NCBI GenBank assembly: GCA_002454165.1
Contig: DKIG01000018.1
Span: 1-39,769 of the forward strand
Origin: Gammaproteobacteria bacterium UBA6724
Lineage (GTDB): Bacteria > Pseudomonadota > Gammaproteobacteria > Pseudomonadales > Azotimanducaceae
Length of the DNA stretch: 39,769 nt
Reading direction: 5' to 3'
Within the stretch, counting starts at the first letter, position 1. Each line of letters opens with the position of its first letter. Below the pieces are notes generated by a model that saw nothing but the letters and a program-made list of their open reading frames with translations, did not search any database and was not told the origin of the DNA. Both the position numbers and the translations under genes were made by a program. Below, piece by piece: positions 8,571 to 15,952 of this stretch.

Positions 8571-8720
8571 GTTATGATATCTCTGCCATATCACCGTGAA
8601 TGTTAACGGCTGGCGTCCGACATGAGGGATAGGGCTGACTATTGACCTCCTGTCCGTCTGATGTTCATATACAGCAATCTGATTGATGGTTACATTTCTC
8701 AACCTATCTGGGGTTCTGCT

Positions 8721-9509
8721 ATGCGAAATAACAAAATTTTAATCATTCTTGTACTCATGGGTTTGGCGCTTGGCGTGGTGACAATGCTCCTGAATGAGAC
8801 GGAGCAAAATGAGCCTGCCCAGGTGTCGCTTCAAACGACACTCTACGAGGCACTGCAAAACGAATCCCGTGATGCAAAAGACAAGGCAAGGGATCCTGGC
8901 AGAAAACCTGCGGCAGTCATTAAATTTCTGGGCATAAACGAAGGCCTGACGGTGATTGATCTCATAGCCGCCAGCGGATATTACACAGAGGTACTGTCTT
9001 TGGCTGTGGGTCCGGCAGGCAAGGTCTATGCCCAGAACCCGCAGAGAGTACTGGAATACAATGATGGTGCAAACGACAGGGCACTTACCAAACGGCTGGA
9101 TGAGAATCGGCTCCCCAATGTCACGCGCCTGGACAAGGAAATGAAAGCACTTGGTATTGAGGCGAACAGCATTGATTTTGCCCTTACCGCACTTAACCTC
9201 CACGACATTTACAACGGTTCTGGGAAGGATGTTGCAACAGGGTTTGCCAAGATCATCTTCACAATACTCAAGCCAGGCGGCGGATTTGGAGTCATTGATC
9301 ATCATGGTGACCCCGACCAGGACAACGCCAAGCTGCACAGGATGCAGTATTCGCAGGCTGTTGAGATACTGCAGGAAGCCGGTTTCAAAATTGAAGCAAC
9401 CAGTGCTCTGCTACGAAACTCGGACGATGGTTTGAACAAACATGTTTACAATCCCGATATACGCGGCATGACCGACCGCTTCCTGATCAAGGCAAGGAAA
9501 CCTTCCTGA
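8721..9509 (+). CDS. exported class I SAM-dependent methyltransferase (COG4798-like)
   Basis: I chose the ATG at 8721 because it places a signal-anchor (MRNNKILIILVLMGLALGVV) at the N-terminus; the frame is open back to an ATG at 8661. The mature part of about 235 residues begins with the family segment SRDAKDKARDPGRKPAAVIKF. A Rossmann motif I variant follows (GLTVIDLIAASGYYTEVLS), then FALTALNLHDIYNG and LKPGGGFGVIDHHGD. This resembles the predicted periplasmic methyltransferases of COG4798, whose substrate is unknown. Motif I is ASGYYTE where classical enzymes have ExGxGxG, so SAM binding needs proof. It stands alone on the plus strand. Confidence 0.75.
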   Translation: MRNNKILIILVLMGLALGVVTMLLNETEQNEPAQVSLQTTLYEALQNESRDAKDKARDPGRKPAAVIKFLGINEGLTVIDLIAASGYYTEVLSLAVGPAGKVYAQNPQRVLEYNDGANDRALTKRLDENRLPNVTRLDKEMKALGIEANSIDFALTALNLHDIYNGSGKDVATGFAKIIFTILKPGGGFGVIDHHGDPDQDNAKLHRMQYSQAVEILQEAGFKIEATSALLRNSDDGLNKHVYNPDIRGMTDRFLIKARKPS

Positions 9510-9600
9510 TTTGTGAACGGGCTTTTGTAAGCATGCGTGCTTCTGGGTATCGCGGCAGAGCTGGGACAGTGCTCTAAAACTGCTTCCTGACCGGCCAGGG

Positions 9601-9716
9601 TACAACTCGGCAACACTGGTGAGCGACCCGTTCAAGGACGCCTGGCCGGCCAGTTGATGAATATTCTGATCAACGTCATAGCGATCGTCAGCTTGGTGAT
9701 TGCGCCGCTGTTGTAA
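9601..9716 (+). pseudogene. 3'-terminal remnant of hppA (membrane-bound proton/sodium-pumping pyrophosphatase)
   Basis: One frame reads ATLVSDPFKDAWPAS and then stops. Shifted by two bases, it continues MNILINVIAIVSLVIAPLL followed by TAA at 9714-9716. From memory of the family, the HppA C-terminus has GDPFKDTSGPSMNILIK..IVSLVIAP, so this is a frameshifted C-terminal scrap. Nothing upstream could be recognised as HppA. An imperfect inverted repeat with a CTGGCCGGCCAG-like core (near 9586-9599 and 9640-9652) brackets part of it. It directly abuts the AT-rich toxin cassette. This suggests that an intact hppA once stood here and was lost when the cassette arrived. Confidence 0.65.
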
Positions 9717-9741
9717 GTTTGGAAATCGCCCCGATATTATT

Positions 9742-9769
9742 TTCAACTTCGGTTAATGTTTGTTATAGT
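9742..9769 (+). promoter_or_regulatory. promoter of the toxin cassette
   Basis: TTCAAC (9742-9747), a 16-nt spacer and TATAGT (9764-9769) lie just before the 69-residue ORF, giving a leader of about 20 nt. GGAG at 9785-9788 is the ribosome site. Confidence 0.5.
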
Positions 9770-9770
9770 T

Positions 9771-9781
9771 TCTCATTGAGA
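9771..9781. promoter_or_regulatory. palindrome over the predicted start site, possible operator
   Basis: TCTCATTGAGA is a perfect 5-1-5 inverted repeat. It begins 1 nt after the -10 hexamer, so it spans the expected transcription start of the toxin cassette. Such a position suits autorepression by an antitoxin or toxin-antitoxin complex. It is short and could be chance. Confidence 0.35.
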
Positions 9782-9795
9782 ACTGGAGATTAAAA

Positions 9796-10005
9796 ATGCT
9801 TTCCTTATTCAAGAAAAAACCGACAACAAGTAGCGCGTTGTCCGAGTTCATGCGCAACGCCTCCGCCCGCGAACAGAAGCGCGTGTTCAAGAAAGTTATT
9901 GAGGAATCAATCAAAGACCAACAAAAAATCAACGAGCGCGCTACCGAAATAAGAGCCGAGAGGAGACGGAAACAAGAAGACGAAAACTCATTGTCTCCCG
10001 TCTAA
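9796..10005 (+). CDS. small charged protein preceding a zeta-like toxin; candidate antitoxin
   Basis: The 69-residue protein is highly charged and apparently all-helical (MLSLFKKKPTTSSALSEFMR..., then EQKRVFKKVIEESIKDQQKINER). It has no signal peptide, membrane helix or recognisable DNA-binding motif. It has a GGAG site 7 nt before the ATG and its own promoter. It ends 33 nt before the zeta-like gene. Order and size suit an antitoxin, but the sequence is not recognisably the classical epsilon antitoxin. From memory, similar small proteins with a conserved F-x-R-x-A-S/T...EKKRVF pattern precede this subgroup of zeta-like kinases. Confidence 0.5.
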   Translation: MLSLFKKKPTTSSALSEFMRNASAREQKRVFKKVIEESIKDQQKINERATEIRAERRRKQEDENSLSPV

Positions 10006-10038
10006 CACCAGCACGGTCACAGACACGGTGGCGCAATC

Positions 10039-10743
10039 ATGGTGGATGGCGAAGACAAAAAAGTTTCTGGCTACGCAGATCAGTATGTTGCGGCTAACTG
10101 GAAAAGAATTTCTCAACAGATAACGGAAAGTTTTCATTTGGAAACAAATCCTGTTTCCATTTTTATGGCTGGTTCGCCAGGCGCCGGTAAAACCGAGACT
10201 TCAAAACAATTATTAAGAAATGCTGGCCACATATTGCGAATTGATGCGGATGAGTTGCGTGAGCATTTCAAGGAATGCGGTTACAATGGAAAAAATTCGC
10301 ATCTTTTTCAGAAGGCGACGACCAAATTGGTGCATAAAATACACGATGCGGCATTGAAAAAAGGAATCAGTTTTTTGCTTGACGGCACTTTTGCCAGCGA
10401 GTCCATGGCGAAACAAAACATTGAAAGGTCATTGAAACGAGGCAGAATTGTTTTCGTTGTATTCGTGTATCAAGCGCCATCAATTGCGTGGGATTTTGTG
10501 CTAAACCGTGAAGAAGTGGAAGGGCGGCGCATACGTCCGGAAGATTTTGCAAAAAAGTTTTGCGCATCAAGAGAAGTGGCGAACAAGATGAAAGAGAAGT
10601 TTCAAGGCAAAATCGACTTAATGTTGCTATCCAAAAACATCGACGGCACCAATAAATTTTATAAGAAAAGCGTTGAGCGCATAGATGACCACATTCCAGA
10701 AAAATACAGCGAAGAGCAAATACTGAAAGAAATCTTGGATTAG
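10039..10743 (+). CDS. zeta-toxin family P-loop kinase
   Basis: The 234-residue protein has Walker A GSPGAGKT at residues 45-52. RIDADELREHF at 68-78 holds the acidic residues expected at the zeta substrate site. LLDGTFAS and a lid-like region follow (RSLKRGRIVFVVFVYQAP, then NREEVEGRRI). Zeta toxins phosphorylate UDP-N-acetylglucosamine and block wall synthesis; some family members act on other substrates, and the substrate here is unknown. It lies 33 nt after the small charged ORF. Codon use is AT-richer than the flanking hisC or dmdA genes, which suggests acquisition. Alternative: a housekeeping P-loop kinase, less likely given the context. Confidence 0.75.
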   Translation: MVDGEDKKVSGYADQYVAANWKRISQQITESFHLETNPVSIFMAGSPGAGKTETSKQLLRNAGHILRIDADELREHFKECGYNGKNSHLFQKATTKLVHKIHDAALKKGISFLLDGTFASESMAKQNIERSLKRGRIVFVVFVYQAPSIAWDFVLNREEVEGRRIRPEDFAKKFCASREVANKMKEKFQGKIDLMLLSKNIDGTNKFYKKSVERIDDHIPEKYSEEQILKEILD

Positions 10744-10757
10744 TGAGACCGGCTATT

Positions 10758-10925
10758 ATGAACACAAAAATTGGAAAAATCCGCAAGGTTGCATTACGTG
10801 AACTTTGGAAAAGGGAAGACATAAACTTCACCAAGTGGCTCGAAGAAAACATCGATCACCTGACCGGTGTTCTTGATTTTTATATCAAATCGTTCTACAA
10901 CCTAACCACAAAATCAAAAATCTAG
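10758..10925 (+). pseudogene. truncated ORF resembling the N-terminus of DUF4268-type proteins
   Basis: The 55-codon frame from ATG 10758 (or 60 codons from GTG 10743, overlapping the zeta stop) reads VALRELWKREDINFTKWLEENIDHL. I recognise this as the opening segment of larger proteins ending in a DUF4268 nuclease-like domain (LRE-W--E--DFT-WL-ENI-LL). After GVLDF the similarity stops and a short basic tail leads to a stop. It looks like a remnant cut off at the right end of the AT-rich cassette, 16 nt before dmdA. It could also be a genuine small third cassette gene. Confidence 0.4.
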
Positions 10926-10941
10926 TTCGACTCCTAAACCC

Positions 10942-12063
10942 ATGAATTTTAACATCGCCCTGAGTGCAAGAATCCGCAAGTCGCCCTTCTTTGATAAAAC
11001 CGTCGCGGAAGGGGTCAGCCTCTTCTCAACATACAATCACATGTACATGCCCGTCAGCTATGGTGACCGAATTGCAGAATACTGGCATCTCATCAATGGT
11101 GTGACCATGTGGGATGTCGCCGTTGAGCGGCAGGTGGCTATAGAGGGTCCCGACGCTGAACAACTGATCCAATATTTGACGCCGCGCGACCTTAAAAAAC
11201 TGGTAGTCGGTAAGGGCAAATATGTTCCTATATGCGATTGTCGTGGCACCATCATCAATGATCCTGTGTTATTGCAGGTCAACCAGGATGAATACTGGCT
11301 ATCCATAGCGGACAGTGATTTGCTGCTCTGGGCAAGAGCCATTGCCGCCGAAAAAAACTTCAAGGTCAATATCTGTGAACCGGATGTATCACCGCTGGCA
11401 GTCCAGGGACCAAAAGCCGAGGCGGTGATCGCTGCCTTCGCTGGTGACTGGATCAGAGAGCTCGGCTATTTTGACTTTGCCTCCTTTGAACTGGAAGACA
11501 TACCTCTGGTGATTGCCCGTTCCGGCTGGTCCAAACAGGGCGGCTTTGAGCTCTATCTTTGTGATGGTAGCAAGGGCGGGCGGCTATGGGAGCTTGTCCG
11601 AGAGGCGGGTCAGCCTATGGGCATAGTACCGGGGGCGCCAAATCACATTGAACGGATGGAGAGTGGGCTCCTGTCAATGGGCTCCGACACGGACGATTGG
11701 ACCAACCCCTATGAGGTCAACCTGGGCAAATTTGTTAGCCTGTCTCGGGAGGATGATTTTATCGGTAAGTCCGCGCTGACTATCATCAAGAAAAATGGCA
11801 TCAAGAGAAGATTTGTCGGCTACCTGATAGCAGGCGACCCGTATCAGGGGAGTAGCGAGCATCGGTGGACTGTGCTGGACGGCAAGGACAAGGCAGGGTT
11901 TGTTTCTGCGGCCGCCTGGTCACCACGAATACAGAGCAACATAGGCGTAGGACTTATAGATCAGAAGTTGGCGACACCAGGATCCGTTGTCACCGTTGAA
12001 GGTACCTCCGGGACTACCTCGGCGACAGTCTCGGCTTTGCCGTTTGACATCCCTGCTCCGTGA
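10942..12063 (+). CDS. dmdA: DMSP demethylase DmdA-like, GcvT-fold tetrahydrofolate methyltransferase
   Basis: DmdA moves a methyl from dimethylsulfoniopropionate to tetrahydrofolate, giving methylmercaptopropionate and 5-methyl-THF. The 373-residue protein matches DmdA length (about 370) and signatures I remember: TYNHMYMPVSYGD, MWDVAVERQVAIEGPDA, YLTPRDLKK, SIADSDLLLWA, EPDVSPLAVQGPKAEAV, RSGWSKQGGFELYL, NHIERMESGLLSMGSD and NPYEVNLGKFV. These separate it from glycine-cleavage GcvT. No dmdBCD genes follow. The start is 16 nt after the truncated ORF and lacks a clear ribosome site, so its native promoter may have been displaced. Its last codons are already part of the repeat array. A sarcosine- or dimethylglycine-acting GcvT paralog is the alternative. 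Confidence 0.78.
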   Translation: MNFNIALSARIRKSPFFDKTVAEGVSLFSTYNHMYMPVSYGDRIAEYWHLINGVTMWDVAVERQVAIEGPDAEQLIQYLTPRDLKKLVVGKGKYVPICDCRGTIINDPVLLQVNQDEYWLSIADSDLLLWARAIAAEKNFKVNICEPDVSPLAVQGPKAEAVIAAFAGDWIRELGYFDFASFELEDIPLVIARSGWSKQGGFELYLCDGSKGGRLWELVREAGQPMGIVPGAPNHIERMESGLLSMGSDTDDWTNPYEVNLGKFVSLSREDDFIGKSALTIIKKNGIKRRFVGYLIAGDPYQGSSEHRWTVLDGKDKAGFVSAAAWSPRIQSNIGVGLIDQKLATPGSVVTVEGTSGTTSATVSALPFDIPAP

Positions 12064-12250
12064 CACTGCTCCGTAACACTGCCCCGTGCACTGCCCCGTA
12101 ACACTGCTCCGTAACACTGCCCCGTGCACTGCCCCGTGACACTGCCCCGTGACACTGCTCCGTGCACTGCTCCGTGCACTGCTCCGTGCACTGCTCCGTG
12201 CACTGCTCCGTGCACTGCTCCGTGCACTGCTCCGTAACACTGCTCCGTGA
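12053..12250. repeat. about 16-copy tandem array of 12/13-bp units
   Basis: Units of CACTGCTCCGTG (12 bp) alternate with 13-bp forms ending GTGA or GTAA, and some have CCCC for CTCC. Six identical 12-mers in a row lie at 12153-12224. The array starts in the last codons of dmdA, so the dmdA TGA (12061-12063) is inside the first unit. It fills most of the space to the convergent TonB receptor gene. Each unit junction forms the palindrome GTGCAC. No CRISPR-like spacers are present. Behind it, AGCATT/AATGCT (12276-12293) can form a hairpin without a T-run. Confidence 0.95.
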
Positions 12251-12307
12251 CAAGACGCGGTGACGCGCCCTTAGCATTTACGGGAATGCTGAGGACTCTG
12301 CGCCAGG

Positions 12308-15136
12308 CTATTTATTCAAATCATACGAAAGACGCAAGCCAATCGTCCTGGGGCGATTGATCGTCACGCGTTCAAAGAAATCCTGACGGTTGATGTGTAT
12401 TTGAGCTCGCTCGTCCGTCAGATTCTGCCCGTACAATTCCAGAGACCAGCCCTCATCGCTTTGCACCCCTACGGCGCCGCTGAGTGTCGTGTAGCTATCC
12501 TGATAGCTATTGGGCTCACTGGGCGTATCAACAATGGAGTTCAACGCCTTGTCCGAATACTTACCTGCAAGTTGCCAGTAGGCGCCTAGCCCGCCTGACA
12601 TTTCCCATTCATATCTGAAACGCATATTGAACTGGATCTTAGGGGAGAGCGGGAGGGGATTGCCTTCATCCTGCACAACCACAGCAAAACCTGGGTCAAC
12701 CTTCACTAACTCGGTGTCATTGTAGGAAGCGGCTGCCGAGATCGTGAGGTTGTCGGTCGCTGCCCAGGTCAGGTCAAACTCAACACCCTGGATTTCCGCA
12801 TCGCCACCATTATCTATGAGGGTCAGAATTGAGATGTTTTGTGAATCAAACTGAGAGACCTGGATGTCGTCCCAATCAATCTGATACACAGACCCGTTGA
12901 ATCTCATCTGGCCATCCATCAGGGTTGCTTTCCAACTGAGTTCATAGTTGTCTAGGGTGTCAGATTCAAAAACATAGGGCAGGCAATAGCCAGGGAATCC
13001 GGTGGCGGCATTGGAATTAATGGCGACAGAGGTACCGCACTCCATGCCTTCATTGTTCATATTGTTGGCAGTTGGGTCATACTCCCCCCCCTTCTGTGCC
13101 GCCGCCCGGTTAAATCCGGGTGGGCGGTAGCCTTCCGAAACTGTTGCATAAAACAACCAGTTGTCATTCGGACGATAGGTCAGGGTCGCCTTGGTAATCG
13201 TGTCGCTTATATCAAGGGGCTGGAGGTCGGCGAAATTCGTTTCATAGTCCCTGCCGCCGGTGGCATTAGGTCTGACATCGTTCATCGGATCAGCATCATC
13301 TACGAACAGAGGTCTGTTGTAATACCTCCAGGCACCATAACCGGTAAACCCATATTCCAGATCATAGTATCGCGCCGACAAGGCGACTGTGAATGACTCG
13401 GTCAGGTCAAAGGAAACCTCACCAAACCAGGCGACCTGCTCCTCCGTTCGGCGGTTGTCATTCCGAAACTGGGTAGACGATGTGACCAGACCACGGGCAT
13501 TGGCATCTGCATTAGCCAAATCGGGGTTTAGATTGATGTCAATGGGGTTCCAACCCGCCTCAAAGGATGCCTGGTAGTTGAAGTCTCCGATATGCAGAAT
13601 CTCACTGTCCTCATAATACACACCGGCAAGGAATCGTGCCCGTTCGCCCAGGTCGCCAGAAAAGCGCAACTCGCTCGTGAAGCGAGAATTCTCGTTATTC
13701 ATTCTGGCGCCGTTGGCGGGGTTGCCACACTCAATGACGCGAGGGTCTCCGCCAATAGTCGGGTCAGAGTTATACCGCGTAGTGACGTCGGCGTTGTCGG
13801 GTGGCAGGGTACTGAGATACTCACATTGATAGCCAGCTATGTATTTGCCGATATTAGTATAGCCGGTGTAATCAATGTTGGCATCCACTTCCCTATCAAG
13901 ATAGGCACCGGTATAGACCATCTCCAGGGCACCGATGCGGCCCTCAATCGTCCAGGCTATCTGAGTAAAGTCATCTTCAAGGAAATCCTCAACATATCGA
14001 CTGACCTCAAGGTCACCGAGACTTTCATCCACATCAAATACACCGTCCGTCCTCAATGACTGCTGGCTATATTGAAGGAGTCCTGACCAGTCATCATTGA
14101 ACCTGTGGCTAATGCCAAGGCGCATCCCTTTATAGGAAGCATCGTTGTAATCATCTTCAACCAGGACGCCGTTGTCGGCTGCCTGTTTGACGACTGGCAC
14201 CTCTAGACCATCCGGACCCACGACATCGCCATTGGCAAAGACAGTACCTGCGTCATAGGTTTTGGTCTCCCCGGGGAAGGTAGGGTTGATGTTGTGGTCT
14301 GCCGTGAAGGTGCCGGGCACATTGTCGATATAACCACCGCGATCGTCGCTGTAAATGAGTGCTCGGAAGGCCGTCGTCCCGGCAATCAGTGGGATATTCA
14401 GAACGGCTTCAGCCGAGTTGCTGTCCTCTCCATTTGCGGTCGTTGAATAATCAGCCGCAAAGCTTGCCGAAAACTCATCAATCTGGGGTTTCCTGGTAAT
14501 GAGCCGCACCGTACCCGCCTGAGAACTGGCGCCATAAAGGGTGCCCTGGGGCCCGGGCAAGACTTCTATCCGCTCCATGTCCGCCACATAAACATCAAGA
14601 TTGCGACCCCCTGCCGTGACCGGGTGCTCATCAAGGTACAGGGCAACGTTGGGTGCGGAACCCTGGGACTCGGCAACCGTGATATTGATGGCATCCACCG
14701 CCGCACCACGGATGTAGATCTCGTTCTGCCCTGGTCCCCGCCCGCCAGAATGAACGCTCGGCAAGAAGTGCACATAATCTTCAAAACGGTCCACATTGAG
14801 TGCTTCTAGGTCCTTGTAGGTCATCGCCTGCACAGTGATGGCAATATCCTGTATGTTGGAGGATTGTTTGCTTGCTGTGACGACGACTTCCTCCAGTACA
14901 TTCTGTGCCAGCACCGGCATCCATCCCGTAGCACCTCCGGTAGCAATGACGCCGGTAACAACCGAGGCGACCGCACTGCTTAATCTGTTCTTACGAAATA
15001 GACTTCCTGCATGGGCCTGGCTTGTATCAGATCTTCCGCCGGTACTGTGTTTTTCGTGAAGCGGTTTTTTGTGAAGCGGTTTTTTATGAAGAGATTCTTT
15101 GTGCTGTGTCTGTTTCTGGCTCTCTTTATGAAACAT
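12308..15136 (-). CDS. TonB-dependent outer-membrane receptor
   Basis: The 942-residue receptor begins with a long basic leader followed by a hydrophobic export segment (SAVASVVTGVIATGGATGWMPVLA). The TonB box region LEEVVVTASK and the plug (RFEDYVHFLPSVHSGG, IYIRGAAVDA, VLPGPQGTLYGASSQAGTVR) follow. A C-terminal beta-barrel of about 700 residues has NDNWLFYATVSEGYRPPGF and NYELSWKATLMDG. It actively imports a bound substrate across the outer membrane with TonB-ExbBD energy. The substrate is not identifiable; the neighbouring soxBDAG and corrinoid operon make a methylated osmolyte or cobalamin-type ligand worth testing. It ends in LRLSYDLNK, not the usual aromatic residue. The leader carries a 15-bp micro-repeat (KKPLHKKPLHEK). 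Confidence 0.9.
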   Translation of the reverse strand: MFHKESQKQTQHKESLHKKPLHKKPLHEKHSTGGRSDTSQAHAGSLFRKNRLSSAVASVVTGVIATGGATGWMPVLAQNVLEEVVVTASKQSSNIQDIAITVQAMTYKDLEALNVDRFEDYVHFLPSVHSGGRGPGQNEIYIRGAAVDAINITVAESQGSAPNVALYLDEHPVTAGGRNLDVYVADMERIEVLPGPQGTLYGASSQAGTVRLITRKPQIDEFSASFAADYSTTANGEDSNSAEAVLNIPLIAGTTAFRALIYSDDRGGYIDNVPGTFTADHNINPTFPGETKTYDAGTVFANGDVVGPDGLEVPVVKQAADNGVLVEDDYNDASYKGMRLGISHRFNDDWSGLLQYSQQSLRTDGVFDVDESLGDLEVSRYVEDFLEDDFTQIAWTIEGRIGALEMVYTGAYLDREVDANIDYTGYTNIGKYIAGYQCEYLSTLPPDNADVTTRYNSDPTIGGDPRVIECGNPANGARMNNENSRFTSELRFSGDLGERARFLAGVYYEDSEILHIGDFNYQASFEAGWNPIDINLNPDLANADANARGLVTSSTQFRNDNRRTEEQVAWFGEVSFDLTESFTVALSARYYDLEYGFTGYGAWRYYNRPLFVDDADPMNDVRPNATGGRDYETNFADLQPLDISDTITKATLTYRPNDNWLFYATVSEGYRPPGFNRAAAQKGGEYDPTANNMNNEGMECGTSVAINSNAATGFPGYCLPYVFESDTLDNYELSWKATLMDGQMRFNGSVYQIDWDDIQVSQFDSQNISILTLIDNGGDAEIQGVEFDLTWAATDNLTISAAASYNDTELVKVDPGFAVVVQDEGNPLPLSPKIQFNMRFRYEWEMSGGLGAYWQLAGKYSDKALNSIVDTPSEPNSYQDSYTTLSGAVGVQSDEGWSLELYGQNLTDERAQIHINRQDFFERVTINRPRTIGLRLSYDLNK
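15056..15100 (-). repeat. 15-bp in-frame tandem repeat in the receptor leader
   Basis: GTGAAGCGGTTTTTT occurs twice exactly (15056-15070, 15071-15085) and a third time diverged (15086-15100). On the minus strand it encodes repeated K-K-P-L-H units before the export signal. Confidence 0.9.
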
Positions 15137-15218
15137 TGGTTGCCCCCATTAGTATATCTTTATTGTTGCACTGACGATTGTCCCGCAGGACAGCGACGCC
15201 ATCTTATCTGTTTGACGC

Positions 15219-15224
15219 ATTATA
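15219..15224 (-). promoter_or_regulatory. perfect -10 hexamer upstream of the TonB receptor
   Basis: TATAAT on the minus strand lies about 80 nt before the receptor ATG, but no acceptable -35 is found 15-19 nt upstream. The promoter may therefore need an activator. A small hairpin, TGTCC-TGCG-GGACA, lies in the leader. Confidence 0.35.
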
Positions 15225-15283
15225 TGCCTATCCGATAAACAACTATGGCGAAAATAGGCACAAGAATGTCGCTGACAGTCTGC

Positions 15284-15919
15284 CTAGTTATCGCCCTTGC
15301 GGAGGGCGCTACCATCCTCGCTTGCCGCATCATGAATCCATCGCCAGATATAGTCTGCAAAACTGCGCCTGACAATCAACTCAAAGGAATCAGCAGACAG
15401 ACGCCGCAACATCACCTGGCTTCTCGCAAAGGTAATGATCACCGTCTTACCTTCAGGGAAATTCACCAGATGAACATCGTAACTGGTTGATTTTCTGAGT
15501 ACTAATTCGGCATCTTCGCCGGACAGATGAAGCATCGTTTGCCCGCCAGACACATCAACAATCGCAAACCGTTCATCCAATCTTGCTCTCAAACCTGCCT
15601 CAACCTCGGTCAGATTTTCACCGGGAAGCGTCAAGAGCCACTCGTCAGGAGAGACCCAACGAAGAACCCTACCCTGGTGTTCGTCTTCACAACTCTGGAG
15701 CGGTGCCGATGGCAAACGCAAGCCCAAAAGATCGTGAATAGCCCGCGCCAGTTCTGGCGCATCACTATCGCCCCTGATGACCAGATGTCCCAGCATCACT
15801 TTTTCGGTGATGCTCAGAGCCAAACCGCCGACGGGCGGCTGCAAGGAACCCGCCTGAGCCAGGGGGGAGTGTCCTTCCCGTGGCGAGTCGGGAAGATGGT
15901 TCATGCTGAGATGCTTCAT
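15284..15919 (-). CDS. soxG: Sarcosine oxidase gamma subunit
   Basis: The 211-residue protein is of usual SoxG length, with the family segments RWVSPDEWLLTLPGE, FAIVDVSGGQTMLHLSGEDAELVL and SRQVMLRR-type strands followed by ELIVRRSFADYIWRWI. In heterotetrameric sarcosine oxidase the gamma chain folds like a GcvT fragment and stabilises the alpha subunit. It is the last gene of soxBDAG, 33 nt after soxA, with AGAGGAAG right before its ATG. The TonB receptor gene follows after 147 bp. Confidence 0.9.
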   Translation of the reverse strand: MKHLSMNHLPDSPREGHSPLAQAGSLQPPVGGLALSITEKVMLGHLVIRGDSDAPELARAIHDLLGLRLPSAPLQSCEDEHQGRVLRWVSPDEWLLTLPGENLTEVEAGLRARLDERFAIVDVSGGQTMLHLSGEDAELVLRKSTSYDVHLVNFPEGKTVIITFARSQVMLRRLSADSFELIVRRSFADYIWRWIHDAASEDGSALRKGDN

Positions 15920-15952
15920 CTTCCTCTGCGCTTATAGATACAGGCCACCGCG

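Noticed and set aside
8739..9338. 199-codon minus-strand ORF opposite the exported methyltransferase
   Set aside because: The plus-strand frame has a signal anchor and family motifs; this frame has none.
10367..10852. 161-codon minus-strand ORF opposite the zeta-like gene
   Set aside because: The plus-strand frame has Walker A and zeta motifs; this one is a Cys/Phe-rich shadow.
12053..12250. CRISPR array
   Set aside because: Units are 12-13 bp and contiguous, with no spacers and no cas genes.
11920..12277. Three overlapping minus-strand ORFs rich in SS/AR or HGAV repeats
   Set aside because: They are translations of the DNA tandem array, with no start context or protein-like composition.
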